NCBI GenBank assembly: GCA_030418115.1
Contig: JAUHQD010000001.1
Span: 558,001 to 622,000 of the forward strand
Length of the DNA stretch: 64,000 bases
From: Alteromonadaceae bacterium BrNp21-10
GTDB lineage: Bacteria > Pseudomonadota > Gammaproteobacteria > Enterobacterales > Alteromonadaceae
Direction of reading: 5' to 3'
The position numbers and the translations under genes were made by a program. Shown in pieces: positions 20,958-29,975 of this stretch (positions are counted from its first letter, which is position 1; the number at the start of each line of letters is the position of its first letter). The notes below the pieces were generated by a model. The model was given only the letters and a program-made list of their open reading frames with translations, did not search any database and was not told the origin of the DNA.

Positions 20958-21950
20958 TTAGAACCGTGCTAACGCATTAAGGCAGGCTTGCAAATGCAGT
21001 TGCCCTGATTGCGGCTCAACAGTGTGATTAGGTAAGCGTAGGCCAAAAGTTTGATTGCTTTGGCTTAGGGTTACTGCCATATAACAAAGTTGACTTAATT
21101 GGGTTTCAACATCCATGGCACTGACATTATTAAAATTCAGCCAACGGACGCGACCTTGTTCACCGGTAAAGGCTTTAGTGAAAAGTCCTCGACCTTGGGC
21201 ATATTGTTTCCACGCTACCTGATTGAGTGGCTCGCCTTGAGTATAGGGACGTAAACGGTCGAATTCGTGTTGGCCGACGCCGCTGCTATTGCCAGTGGCT
21301 TGTTGATCATCACTTGATTCCTCGGACAACGACAAAGCACAAGGTAAGGGGGAGGGGTAAACCACAATCTCGCTGTCCATGGCTAAGTGCGTCCAACAGC
21401 GGATCAACCCTAAGGGAAAGTAGCAACTCAAGGTAATGCGCGGTGGTTGCATTACACCCCGTTGGCTGGCTTTAAAGCTTAAGCTGGCCGGATTATCAAA
21501 ATTATCTAAATCGATGATCTGTTGTTGTTTAGCCGCAAAGCCTTTTTTATCAATGCTTTTCATTTTAAATAAATGCAGCTGTAACTTTCCGTGAGCGATG
21601 GATGAACTACCGTTGGTGATCCACAAGGGCAATTGCACTTGTTCGTTACAGAATACCGAACTCACTTTGCCAATTTGAATGGTCAACCCGGCAAAATTAC
21701 TAAAGCTCATAAACAGGTGTAATAAAAATACCGCTAATAAAAAGTAACACAGTAGCAGCATTAAATTATTCTGATAGTTACTGCCAAGAATAAACAAACA
21801 GCAGCATAAGGTTAGATAAATAAAACCGAAGCGTGAAGGCAATATGAAGATGTTGCGTTGGTTTAATACATGCTGAATTTTTGCTGGTATGCGTTTATTC
21901 AACCAATGTTGAATTCGTGCGTTACGCCACTGGTTAATTCGAGCCATCAT
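20958..21950 (-). CDS. DUF58 domain protein
   Basis: A membrane protein with two hydrophobic helices (about residues 35-75) and a C-terminal DUF58 region with the signature YTQGEPLNQVAWKQYAQGRG. I place the start at ATG 21950 (330 residues), with GGAG nine bases upstream; a TTG start at 21965 would add five residues. DUF58 proteins are regularly encoded beside MoxR ATPases and are thought to be their partners. Here it lies between moxR and the transglutaminase gene with almost no spacing. Confidence 0.9.
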   Translation of the reverse strand: MMARINQWRNARIQHWLNKRIPAKIQHVLNQRNIFILPSRFGFIYLTLCCCLFILGSNYQNNLMLLLCYFLLAVFLLHLFMSFSNFAGLTIQIGKVSSVFCNEQVQLPLWITNGSSSIAHGKLQLHLFKMKSIDKKGFAAKQQQIIDLDNFDNPASLSFKASQRGVMQPPRITLSCYFPLGLIRCWTHLAMDSEIVVYPSPLPCALSLSEESSDDQQATGNSSGVGQHEFDRLRPYTQGEPLNQVAWKQYAQGRGLFTKAFTGEQGRVRWLNFNNVSAMDVETQLSQLCYMAVTLSQSNQTFGLRLPNHTVEPQSGQLHLQACLNALARF

Positions 21951-21966
21951 GGTGCAGTGCTCCAAC

Positions 21967-22890
21967 TCAAGCTGCTAACGGGTCAACACTTTCTAGCAAT
22001 AAGGCGCTAAGAGATTGGCTATTGAGTAAATCGCTTTGGGCGCTGCGCAATCGGTGTTCCGCCACTGCAGGTAAGATGGCTTGTATATCTTCGGGTACCA
22101 CAAAATCTCTACCCTCCACGAAGGCCCAACTTTTAGCACTGCGAATAATGGCTTTTGAAGCCCGTGGCGACAACGCATTAGCAAATTGATTGGACTCTCT
22201 GCTGTGGGTCACCAAACGTAGTACATAGTTCAAAATAGCGTCGGATACTTTTATCTTAATGACTTGTTGCTGGGCTTGTTGTAATTGTTCCTGCGTCAAC
22301 AACGGGGTTAATTGCTGGGGTGAGTCATCAAATTGCGCTTTGAGCATGGCTAATTCCGCTTGTTCCGACGGATAACCAATTTGAATACGCATTAAAAAAC
22401 GATCTAATTGGGATTCTGGTAGCGGATAGGTGCCCGATTGATGTAGTGGATTTTGGGTGGCAATAACAAAAAATGGCGAAGGTAATGCATGGGTTACCCC
22501 ATCGATACTTACCTGATGTTCTTCCATTGCCTCTAGCAATGCACTTTGAGTTTTAGGGCTGGCGCGATTTATTTCATCGCACAATATCAGGTTGCTGAAA
22601 ATCGGCCCCGAGTGAAAAACAAACTGTTGCGACTGCGCATCAAATATATTCACTCCTAATACATCCGCAGGCAGTAAGTCAGAGGTAAATTGCAGACGAG
22701 AAAAATTCAAACCCAGCACATTGGCTAAACCATGGGCAAGGGTGGTTTTGCCCATGCCGGGTAAGTCTTCAATTAACAAATGGCCATTGGCCAATATGCA
22801 GGCCAATGCCAGTTTAATTTGTTGTTGCTTGCCAATAATGGCGGTATCGAGACTGTTGATGAGACTTTGGAGCAATGGTTGTGTGGTCAA
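21967..22890 (-). CDS. MoxR-family AAA+ ATPase
   Basis: A chaperone-like ATPase of 307 residues. Walker A is GMGKTT at residues 45-50 (EDLPGMGKTTLAHGLA), Walker B is LILCDEINRASPKTQ and sensor 1 is FFVIATQNP. The C-terminal lid contains RASKAIIRSAKSWAF. It heads the three-gene operon with DUF58 and the transglutaminase, an arrangement linked to envelope maturation or stress in other bacteria. Confidence 0.95.
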   Translation of the reverse strand: MTTQPLLQSLINSLDTAIIGKQQQIKLALACILANGHLLIEDLPGMGKTTLAHGLANVLGLNFSRLQFTSDLLPADVLGVNIFDAQSQQFVFHSGPIFSNLILCDEINRASPKTQSALLEAMEEHQVSIDGVTHALPSPFFVIATQNPLHQSGTYPLPESQLDRFLMRIQIGYPSEQAELAMLKAQFDDSPQQLTPLLTQEQLQQAQQQVIKIKVSDAILNYVLRLVTHSRESNQFANALSPRASKAIIRSAKSWAFVEGRDFVVPEDIQAILPAVAEHRLRSAQSDLLNSQSLSALLLESVDPLAA

Positions 22891-23007
22891 AATACCAATT
22901 TCCCTTTAAAGCTAAAATAAGATGAACTTGAGCAAACTAATACTTCATTTTAGACAAACATCAGCGCTCGGGTAAATATTAGTGTTGAGGCATAGGTATG
23001 AATGAAC

Positions 23008-24717
23008 TCAAATAACGCTGTCTGGATTGTTATTATTGAGATAAATTTGGAATTGATTTTTACCCTTGGTTTTAGCCTGATATAGAGCTTTATCAGCATT
23101 GATTAATATGCTGTTAGTTTCATTTTGGATATTATGATTAAACGTGGTAATGCCGATACTAACGGTCACAAAAGGGCCTTGAGGGTTTTTAGCATGAGGT
23201 ATTTTTGCCTTGCTGAAAGCTTCTAAAATACTTTGGGCAACATGTTTGGCGCCTTCTAAAGCCGTATCGGGCAAGATATAAATAAACTCCTCACCACCGA
23301 AGCGGGCGATAAAATCGGTATTACGTTGTTTACACTCTCTGAGTATGTGCACAATTTGTTTGAGGCAGTCATCGCCCTTCAAATGGCCATAGTGATCGTT
23401 AAAAGCTTTGAAATAGTCCACATCCAGCAATAATATTGATGAAGTCCACTGCTTTCTGGCAGCGATGACAATTTCATTTTCAAGGCGCTCATCCAATGCG
23501 CGCCGATTGGCGACACCTGTCAAACCGTCGGTAAGTGACAGTAATTGTAGTGAGCGTTTCTGTGCATCAATTTGTTCGGTAAAAAACTGAAACGAATGAT
23601 CAATATCAGTAATTTCATCATTGCCAGTAATTTCCTCGTGGAGATCTTGACCAACTAGCTTACTCAATACGTTTTGATTCAATAATTTTAGGCGTTTAAT
23701 AAGGCGTTGTTGTACAAAATAGATAACGGCGATCAGCAGCAATAAAGTGATGACGGAGACTAGGCCAAGTAACCGAATTTGTTGGCTAACCTGCTGACTA
23801 ATGCGTTCCGACTCAGCGATAACCTTTCGGTGGTATTCAAAGGATTGAAATTCCATAAGCTGGGCAAAATCAAGAATGAGATTTCGCACAAAATTGCTAT
23901 GTCCGGTAGTGCGACCAATAATTCTTAATTGTTCAGACTTTAATGGTAACAAGCCGTTTTTATCCAGCAGCATTTTCCGTAATTGTTCGCTACGCAAAGC
24001 GTAATTGGCGGGTAATTGATGACTGACAATTAATAAATTATCTAACCTTTGAGCTAATTGCTGTGACAGATTACGGATCTGATTCAAGCGCATAGAAGTC
24101 ATCCCCTTACCGGCGAGAGCAATAATTTCCGAAGCGGCTAATGCCCAATTATCCACTGCAGCTTGATTCTTATCGTTAGCGTTGCTGGTTTGATTGGCTT
24201 GCAGTGATTCTGCCACCGCAGAATCTAAAAATTCATACATATCCACAACGTGAATATTCAGTTCATGTTGGGTTTGTAAATGTTGTTCAATGAGTTTGTT
24301 GAGTGAGCCAAGTTCTAATACTATCGCTTGTAAGTAGCCTGAGGTACTACTGTCCATTGCCTTATTCACAGTGTCATCTACCAGTCCATCGGTTTTAAGT
24401 TGAATTTCCTGATAGGCAATGCGCCGTGAAGCTTGAGTGGAAGTATTCGCTAAGCGTTCGGTTAAATAAGACAGTTCATTTACCTGACTATATACTTGTC
24501 CCGTGCGTACTATTTCCGGTAGTGAACGAGTAGCTATTCCCGACAATGCGGTTTCAAAATCGTTTAAGCGGTAATAAGCCATCGAGGTTAATAGAAAAAA
24601 TAACACCAATACACAGCAGCAACTCAGGATTAAAACCCGTATCAGCGAGTAACGACGGCTGGGTCGTGGATTAGTTGAATTCGGCGCGTCCTGCGCAACC
24701 TTTGATGGTTCAGTCAT
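23008..24717 (-). CDS. Membrane-bound diguanylate cyclase with periplasmic sensor region
   Basis: Makes cyclic di-GMP. Of 569 residues, a membrane helix at about 25-47 is followed by a long helical periplasmic region, a second membrane helix at about 328-347, and a C-terminal GGDEF domain. The active-site motif is GGEEF at 474-478, with an inhibitory-site motif RNTD five residues before it, so product feedback is likely. The linker DEITDIDHSFQFFTEQI may be HAMP-like. It overlaps the upstream nucleotidase-like gene by 8 bases, so the two are expressed together. Confidence 0.93.
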   Translation of the reverse strand: MTEPSKVAQDAPNSTNPRPSRRYSLIRVLILSCCCVLVLFFLLTSMAYYRLNDFETALSGIATRSLPEIVRTGQVYSQVNELSYLTERLANTSTQASRRIAYQEIQLKTDGLVDDTVNKAMDSSTSGYLQAIVLELGSLNKLIEQHLQTQHELNIHVVDMYEFLDSAVAESLQANQTSNANDKNQAAVDNWALAASEIIALAGKGMTSMRLNQIRNLSQQLAQRLDNLLIVSHQLPANYALRSEQLRKMLLDKNGLLPLKSEQLRIIGRTTGHSNFVRNLILDFAQLMEFQSFEYHRKVIAESERISQQVSQQIRLLGLVSVITLLLLIAVIYFVQQRLIKRLKLLNQNVLSKLVGQDLHEEITGNDEITDIDHSFQFFTEQIDAQKRSLQLLSLTDGLTGVANRRALDERLENEIVIAARKQWTSSILLLDVDYFKAFNDHYGHLKGDDCLKQIVHILRECKQRNTDFIARFGGEEFIYILPDTALEGAKHVAQSILEAFSKAKIPHAKNPQGPFVTVSIGITTFNHNIQNETNSILINADKALYQAKTKGKNQFQIYLNNNNPDSVI

Positions 24718-26233
24718 CCATGGGATCCACTGTTGCGTTGCTGTTAACGAGTCGCGCTTCTAACTTTGGTGAGATGATTTTCTGGCGACGAATTGTATCA
24801 ATGACAATGTCAGCAATTAGGCGAGTCATTTGATTGTTGTAGTTAAGCTTTTTACTTTGTTTAAAAACCGCATAGCCATCTCCGCCTCCGGCAATGTAAT
24901 CGGAAGTCGCAAGCTTATATAGTTTATCGGTGTCGATAGGTTGATGGTTTACTTTAACGGCAGTGACGCGTTCATAGGGGGGATGATCCGCGGCATATGT
25001 CACTTCTAATCCTGATACTTGCGGGAAACGTCCCTTAACGTCTTGAATTTGACTTAAACCACTTTCTAACGCTTGTATAATTTGTCCTCCGGTCACTTCC
25101 ATTACCACCACTCGATTGCGAAAGGGCAATTCCTTAGCAATGTCTCTACGAGTTAAAATATGATTGGCGTCATAATGTGCTTCACCACGAATGGTACCGC
25201 CGTTAATAATGGCAATATCCGCACCACTAAAGCTCTTTAAGGCATCGGTAATAAAATTCCCTAAAGGATTTTCCTGAGTGCGCACGTTCAAGCGGGTTGT
25301 ATCTAATTCGGTAGTCAGGGTGCCAATCTGTTCATCGAGTAATTTACTCAGGTGAGCCGAATATTTTAAAACCTGATGGTTGACGGCTGGATCTTTAGTC
25401 ATGTTATTCAATGACTTGATGTGCCAGTCCACCGATAGTTTGGGCGGCGTGTTAGATATTTTAATGTCGATGACAGCGACATTGGTGGCTTCGGTTAGAA
25501 AAATATTGTTGGGATGTGAGGGCCGTTTAGCGATTTCTAATAAATGAAAATGCTCGTCTTTACGCATCGCAATATCAATAATGCCCTCTGTAAGTAGGTT
25601 ATCGATAACCGCTAGTGGGTTGGAATAATGCACAACGATGAGATCAACCTGTTGCTGTCTTAGTTGTTGTGCATATTTTTCAATGGCCTGTTGGGAAGAT
25701 GATATCTGCACGCGCTTAAGCGCATATTCACTGACTACCGATTTATCCAGTACCGAAATAAAACCGATCTTGATATTACCTTGTTGTAACACCGCCGTTG
25801 TGGCTAGACCATCGAGTTGGCCTAGGTTCAATGGGTCATAAATGTTACTGGCAACCACCGGAAAAGCCGCTTCATAGGCGCGTAAAGATAATTCATCTTC
25901 ATGGAAACTAAATTCACGTTTAGCGACGCCTAACGCATTGGGTTCTAAGGTATTAAGGATATCAATGATATGCGCGCCGCGATCGAAAGAGGCTAACGAG
26001 CTTGGGCCTAAACTACCGCCCCCAAAGATAAAGAACGTCGGTTGTGGTTGTTGCCGATATTCTTTTAGTAACGTAGCTAATTCCGGATAACTGCCCTCAT
26101 CAGTGTGTTCAATGTTGTTCATTTCCGCCGCAAAAATTAAAGTCGCGTTTTTATTTGCGGCTTGGGCTAAAAAACTACAAAGCAATAATAATGAAAACGT
26201 AATGGAGCAAAAGCGCACTAGGCAAGTTGTCAT
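24710..26233 (-). CDS. 5'-nucleotidase/UshA-like protein with degenerate metallophosphatase site
   Basis: A secreted protein of 507 residues with a signal peptide (hydrophobic core SITFSLLLLCSFLAQAA). The fold matches UshA-type nucleotidases: an N-terminal metallophosphatase-like domain (about 30-270) and a C-terminal nucleotide-binding domain (about 310-480). The C-terminal motifs are intact (INGGTIRG, SDYIAGGGDGY). The N-terminal metal ligands appear lost: the usual DxH is AEM near residue 36, GGD is GGG at 71-73, and NHEFD is KREFS at 105-109. It is therefore probably not a hydrolase and may bind a nucleotide-like ligand. It is translationally coupled to the diguanylate cyclase gene downstream. 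Confidence 0.85.
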   Translation of the reverse strand: MTTCLVRFCSITFSLLLLCSFLAQAANKNATLIFAAEMNNIEHTDEGSYPELATLLKEYRQQPQPTFFIFGGGSLGPSSLASFDRGAHIIDILNTLEPNALGVAKREFSFHEDELSLRAYEAAFPVVASNIYDPLNLGQLDGLATTAVLQQGNIKIGFISVLDKSVVSEYALKRVQISSSQQAIEKYAQQLRQQQVDLIVVHYSNPLAVIDNLLTEGIIDIAMRKDEHFHLLEIAKRPSHPNNIFLTEATNVAVIDIKISNTPPKLSVDWHIKSLNNMTKDPAVNHQVLKYSAHLSKLLDEQIGTLTTELDTTRLNVRTQENPLGNFITDALKSFSGADIAIINGGTIRGEAHYDANHILTRRDIAKELPFRNRVVVMEVTGGQIIQALESGLSQIQDVKGRFPQVSGLEVTYAADHPPYERVTAVKVNHQPIDTDKLYKLATSDYIAGGGDGYAVFKQSKKLNYNNQMTRLIADIVIDTIRRQKIISPKLEARLVNSNATVDPMDD

Positions 26234-26270
26234 AGTATTCGGTTTATCTGTTAGATAAACCGAATACTAT
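26232..26270 (-). promoter_or_regulatory. Perfect 18-bp inverted repeat covering the start codon of the nucleotidase-like gene
   Basis: The arms ATAGTATTCGGTTTATCT and AGATAAACCGAATACTAT are exactly complementary with a three-base spacer. On the minus strand the repeat runs into the ATG of the gene at 26233, so an mRNA hairpin would hold the first bases of the start codon. No Shine-Dalgarno sequence is evident between the hairpin and the ATG, and no T run follows, so it is not an ordinary terminator. It may be an operator or a translational control element. Confidence 0.7.
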
Positions 26271-26351
26271 CAGCGTCGGCAGAATTGTCGAGGGTGATTG
26301 TTTGAATTCGTTTAAATTTTTAACGGCCCTTTATTATTGTCGTCCATAAGC

Positions 26352-28010
26352 TTACATATTGGGGTAATTCGGCCCACCACCACCTTCAGGGGTTACCCAC
26401 TGAATATTCTGGCTAGGATCTTTAATGTCACAGGTTTTACAGTGAATACAGTTTTGGCCATTAATCTGAAATACCTGTTCCCCTTGGGCATTATCCACAA
26501 ACTCGTAAACCCCAGCAGGGCAGTAACGTTGCGCGGGTTCAGCAAATTGAGTCAAATTTACTTCAATAGGAATGTGCGGGTTGCTCAACTTTAAATGACA
26601 GGGCTGATTTTCTTCATGGTTGGTATTTGAGACAAACACCGAGGATAATTTGTCAAAACTCAGTTTGTTATCTGGGGCGGGGTAGTGGATCACTGCTGCC
26701 GCACTGGCTAAGGTTAAACTTGCATGGTCTTGGTCTTTATCCGTAAGCGTAAACGGCAGTTTTCCGGCAAACAGGTTTTGATCAAGAGTATTGTAAGCCC
26801 CGCCCAGCACTGTACCAAAACGATGTATTGCCGCACCAAAGTTGCGTCCACGATAAAGCTCGTCATAGATCCAAGATTGCTTAAATCCCTCTGCAAATTC
26901 GATTAAATCAGTATGCTGGTTATTGCTATTAACGGCAGAAAAGATCGTCTCAGCGGCCAATATGCCGGATTTCATCGCAGTATGATTACCCTTTATTTTA
27001 GAGAAATTTAGGGTGCCAGCATCACAACCTACCAAAATGCCACCGGGCATGGTCATTTTCGGTAGTGCGTTAATCCCGCCTTTGGCAATAGCGCGAGCAC
27101 CGTAGCTTACGCGCTTGCCGCCTTGTAAATACTGGGCATAAATGGGGTGATGTTTTAAACGCTGGAATTCATCAAAGGGGCTAAGGTGTGGATTACTATA
27201 ATTAAGATCAACAATTAACCCCACCCAAATCTGGTTATTTTCAGCATGATATAAATAGCCACCACCACTGGCTTCGCCATGCTTATCGGACAACGGCCAG
27301 CCAGCGCTATGCACTACTAATCCTTGTTGATGTTGCTCGGCGGGGACATCCCAAATTTCTTTAAAGCCAATGGCATAATGTTGTGGGCTGGCGTCTTTAT
27401 CCAAACTAAATTGGCTGATAAGCGATTTAGCCAAATGACCACGACAACCTTCGGCAAAAATAGTGTACTTAGCGCGCAATTCCATGCCGGGTATATAGCC
27501 ATCTTTAGGCTTACCCTCGGCGTCTAAACCCATATCGCCGGTGATGACACCGCCAACACTTCCATCTTCATTGAATAAGGTTTCTGCCGCGCTAAAGCCG
27601 GGGAAAATTTCTGCCCCTAAGCCTTCCGCTTGCTGGGCTAACCAGCGGCAAAGGTTACCCATGCTGACAATATAATTGCCTTCATTGTGCATGGTATTAG
27701 GACTAAATAGGGCAGGAATGCGTACTGACTTGCTGTCATTATTTAAATAGTAAATATGATCTTGATTGACCTTGGTGGTGACCGGCGCCTGCATTTGCTG
27801 CCATTCGGGAAACAATTCATCCAGTGCACGGGTTTCAAAAACCGCCCCAGATAAAATATGCCCACCAATTTCAGCGGCTTTTTCAACAACGCAGACCGTG
27901 AGTTCTTGCTGTTGTTGTTTGGCTAATTGCATTAAACGGCAGGCACTGGATAAGCCCGCTGGGCCAGCACCGACAATGACTACATCAAAGTCCATTGATT
28001 CTCGTTGCAT
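26352..28010 (-). CDS. Electron transfer flavoprotein-ubiquinone oxidoreductase
   Basis: Passes electrons from reduced ETF to ubiquinone at the inner membrane, linking acyl-CoA dehydrogenases to respiration. The 552-residue protein has an N-terminal FAD loop VVIVGAGPAGLSSACRL and central GGILVGCDAGTLNFSKIKG. The C-terminal 4Fe-4S site contains CIHCKTCDIKDPSQNI plus the earlier CPAGVYEF cysteine. GGAGAAGCGC precedes the ATG. It diverges from etfB-etfA across a 179-base region with a LiuR-like palindrome. Confidence 0.96.
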   Translation of the reverse strand: MQRESMDFDVVIVGAGPAGLSSACRLMQLAKQQQQELTVCVVEKAAEIGGHILSGAVFETRALDELFPEWQQMQAPVTTKVNQDHIYYLNNDSKSVRIPALFSPNTMHNEGNYIVSMGNLCRWLAQQAEGLGAEIFPGFSAAETLFNEDGSVGGVITGDMGLDAEGKPKDGYIPGMELRAKYTIFAEGCRGHLAKSLISQFSLDKDASPQHYAIGFKEIWDVPAEQHQQGLVVHSAGWPLSDKHGEASGGGYLYHAENNQIWVGLIVDLNYSNPHLSPFDEFQRLKHHPIYAQYLQGGKRVSYGARAIAKGGINALPKMTMPGGILVGCDAGTLNFSKIKGNHTAMKSGILAAETIFSAVNSNNQHTDLIEFAEGFKQSWIYDELYRGRNFGAAIHRFGTVLGGAYNTLDQNLFAGKLPFTLTDKDQDHASLTLASAAAVIHYPAPDNKLSFDKLSSVFVSNTNHEENQPCHLKLSNPHIPIEVNLTQFAEPAQRYCPAGVYEFVDNAQGEQVFQINGQNCIHCKTCDIKDPSQNIQWVTPEGGGGPNYPNM

Positions 28011-28107
28011 GCGCTTCTCCCGATATGTTCTACAGTAAGGTGTAAAGATTTTTACGCTATTAGCTCTAAAGAGTAGCGCAGTTATTAATGCATTGAAGGG
28101 TAGTATT

Positions 28108-28127
28108 AGTTGACGTTTACGTCAACT
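28108..28127. promoter_or_regulatory. LiuR-like operator in the etf divergent promoter region
   Basis: A perfect palindrome AGTTGACG-TTTA-CGTCAACT in the region between the ETF-QO gene and etfB. From memory it resembles the binding motif reported for the MerR-type regulator LiuR, which controls branched-chain amino-acid and fatty-acid catabolic genes including etf genes in gammaproteobacteria. The palindrome is seen directly; the regulator is inferred. Confidence 0.6.
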
Positions 28128-28189
28128 GGAAGTAACTTTTATCTATTCCTACTGTGGTACTGCAGATTGACAAGTTAAAAGAGGACAGG

Positions 28190-28942
28190 ATGAAAATACT
28201 AGTAGCGATAAAACGCGTGGTGGATTTTAACGTAAAGGTACGAGTAAAAGCGGATGAATCCGCGGTGGATTTAGCCAATTGTAAAATGTCGATTAATCCC
28301 TTTTGTGAAATCGCCGTGGAAGAAGCCTTGCGTATTAAAGAGCAGGGCAAGGCCGATGAGGTAGTGGTAGTCACCATCGGCCCTGCCGCCGCTCAAGAGC
28401 AATTGCGGAGTGCACTTGCCCTTGGTGCCGATCGTGGTATTCATGTGCAAACCGATGACAACCTAGATTCGCTGCATGTAGCCAAAGTATTGCAACAAGT
28501 TGTGAATAGCGAATCACCGCAACTGGTGATATTGGGCAAGCAAGCCATTGATTCAGACAACAACCAAACAGGACAAATGCTAGCCGCTCTATGTGGTTGG
28601 TCTCAAGGCACCTTCGCCTCAGAAGTGGTCTTTGAAGGCGACAAGTTACAGGTTACTCGCGAAGTCGATGGCGGCTTACAAACCCTAGCATTGAGCTTAC
28701 CTGCGGTGGTCACCAGCGATTTGCGTTTGAACGAGCCCCGTTATGCCACATTGCCCAATATTATGAAGGCCAAACGTAAGCCTATTGATGTGATTGAAAT
28801 CGAGAGTCTGGGATTATCCCTTGAGTCTAAAGTGAAAACCCTAAAAGTATCGGCACCAGCAGTTCGCCAAGCTGGGGTTAAAGTTGCCGATGTGGATGAG
28901 TTAATTAACAAGTTACGTAACGAAGCCAAGGTGATCTCATGA
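28190..28942 (+). CDS. etfB: Electron transfer flavoprotein subunit beta
   Basis: The small subunit of ETF, which accepts electrons from acyl-CoA dehydrogenases. It has 250 residues from the ATG at 28190, with GAGGACAGG just upstream; an in-frame GTG at 28154 is not needed. The N-terminus [20 protein letters not shown] and the AMP-binding-region segment [18 protein letters not shown] match the family. Its stop overlaps the etfA start (ATGA). Confidence 0.97.
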   Translation: MKILVAIKRVVDFNVKVRVKADESAVDLANCKMSINPFCEIAVEEALRIKEQGKADEVVVVTIGPAAAQEQLRSALALGADRGIHVQTDDNLDSLHVAKVLQQVVNSESPQLVILGKQAIDSDNNQTGQMLAALCGWSQGTFASEVVFEGDKLQVTREVDGGLQTLALSLPAVVTSDLRLNEPRYATLPNIMKAKRKPIDVIEIESLGLSLESKVKTLKVSAPAVRQAGVKVADVDELINKLRNEAKVIS

Positions 28943-29868
28943 GCGTATTAATTATTGCCGAACATGATAACCAGTCGGTTAAAATCGATACCCATAAAAC
29001 CGTGACCGCTGCCTTACAAATGGATGCCGATTGTCACATTTTAATTATCGGTCATGATTGCCAATCCGCTGCTGAACAAGCCGCTAGCATCGATGGCATT
29101 AGCAAAATGATAGTGGCCGACAATAGTGTTTATCAGTATCAATTGGCAGAAAACTGCGCAGAGGTGGTATTAGCATTAGCGCCTGCTTATTCGCACATTG
29201 TGACTCCAGCGACCACCAACGGTAAAAACTTATTACCAAGAGTGGCCGCATTACTGGATGTGCAGCAAATATCTGACATTATCGCAGTACTAAGTGCCGA
29301 TACCTTTATGCGCCCCATCTACGCCGGTAACGCCATCGCCACGGTACAATCTAGCGATAGCAAAAAGTTAATTAGCGTTCGTAGCTCTGCTTTTGCTGCG
29401 GCCACTAGCGGTAATGCGACTGCCAGTATTGAGCAGTTGAGCACCGTTAACGACAATGCGCTAAGTGCCTATGTGAGTGCTGAGCTAAGCAAATCCGAAC
29501 GTCCAGAATTGGCTGCCGCTTCGGTGGTTATTTCCGGCGGTCGTGGTATGCAAAACGGCGATAACTTTAGTTTGTTAGAAGCGGTGGCTGATAAACTCGG
29601 CGCGGCTATTGGTGCATCACGCGCAGCAGTGGATGCGGGCTTTGTGTCCAATGATTTACAAGTAGGGCAGACCGGTAAAATAGTCGCACCAGAGTTGTAC
29701 ATTGCCGTGGGTATTTCCGGTGCTATTCAACATTTGGCGGGCATGAAAGATTCCAAAGTAATAGTTGCCATCAACAAAGATGAAGATGCCCCGATATTTC
29801 AAGTGGCGGATTACGGCTTAGTTGGGGATTTATTTACCGTGCTACCCGAGCTGGCGAGTAAACTCTAA
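28939..29868 (+). CDS. etfA: Electron transfer flavoprotein subunit alpha
   Basis: The FAD-binding subunit of ETF, 309 residues. The C-terminal FAD domain carries [45 protein letters not shown] and [20 protein letters not shown], all characteristic. It is translationally coupled to etfB and closed by a terminator at 29923-29954. Confidence 0.97.
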   Translation: MSVLIIAEHDNQSVKIDTHKTVTAALQMDADCHILIIGHDCQSAAEQAASIDGISKMIVADNSVYQYQLAENCAEVVLALAPAYSHIVTPATTNGKNLLPRVAALLDVQQISDIIAVLSADTFMRPIYAGNAIATVQSSDSKKLISVRSSAFAAATSGNATASIEQLSTVNDNALSAYVSAELSKSERPELAAASVVISGGRGMQNGDNFSLLEAVADKLGAAIGASRAAVDAGFVSNDLQVGQTGKIVAPELYIAVGISGAIQHLAGMKDSKVIVAINKDEDAPIFQVADYGLVGDLFTVLPELASKL

Positions 29869-29922
29869 GACGGAGCAATATGGGTCAACTCCTTTTGTAT
29901 TAACGAATAGGCATTAATCAAT

Positions 29923-29954
29923 AAAAAAGGCGACTGTGATAGTCGCCCTTTTTT
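29923..29954. terminator. Bidirectional terminator between etfA and the Deg-type protease gene
   Basis: Stem GGGCGACT/AGTCGCCC-type hairpin (GCGACT, loop GTGAT, AGTCGC) flanked by an A run on the left and a T run on the right. It serves etfA on the plus strand and the convergent protease gene on the minus strand. Confidence 0.85.
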
Positions 29955-29975
29955 CATGCTCATTTTTAAGCTCAG

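Noticed and set aside
26232-26270. Reading the perfect inverted repeat as the ETF-QO terminator
   Set aside because: It is 80 bases past that gene, has no T run and runs into the start codon of the next gene.
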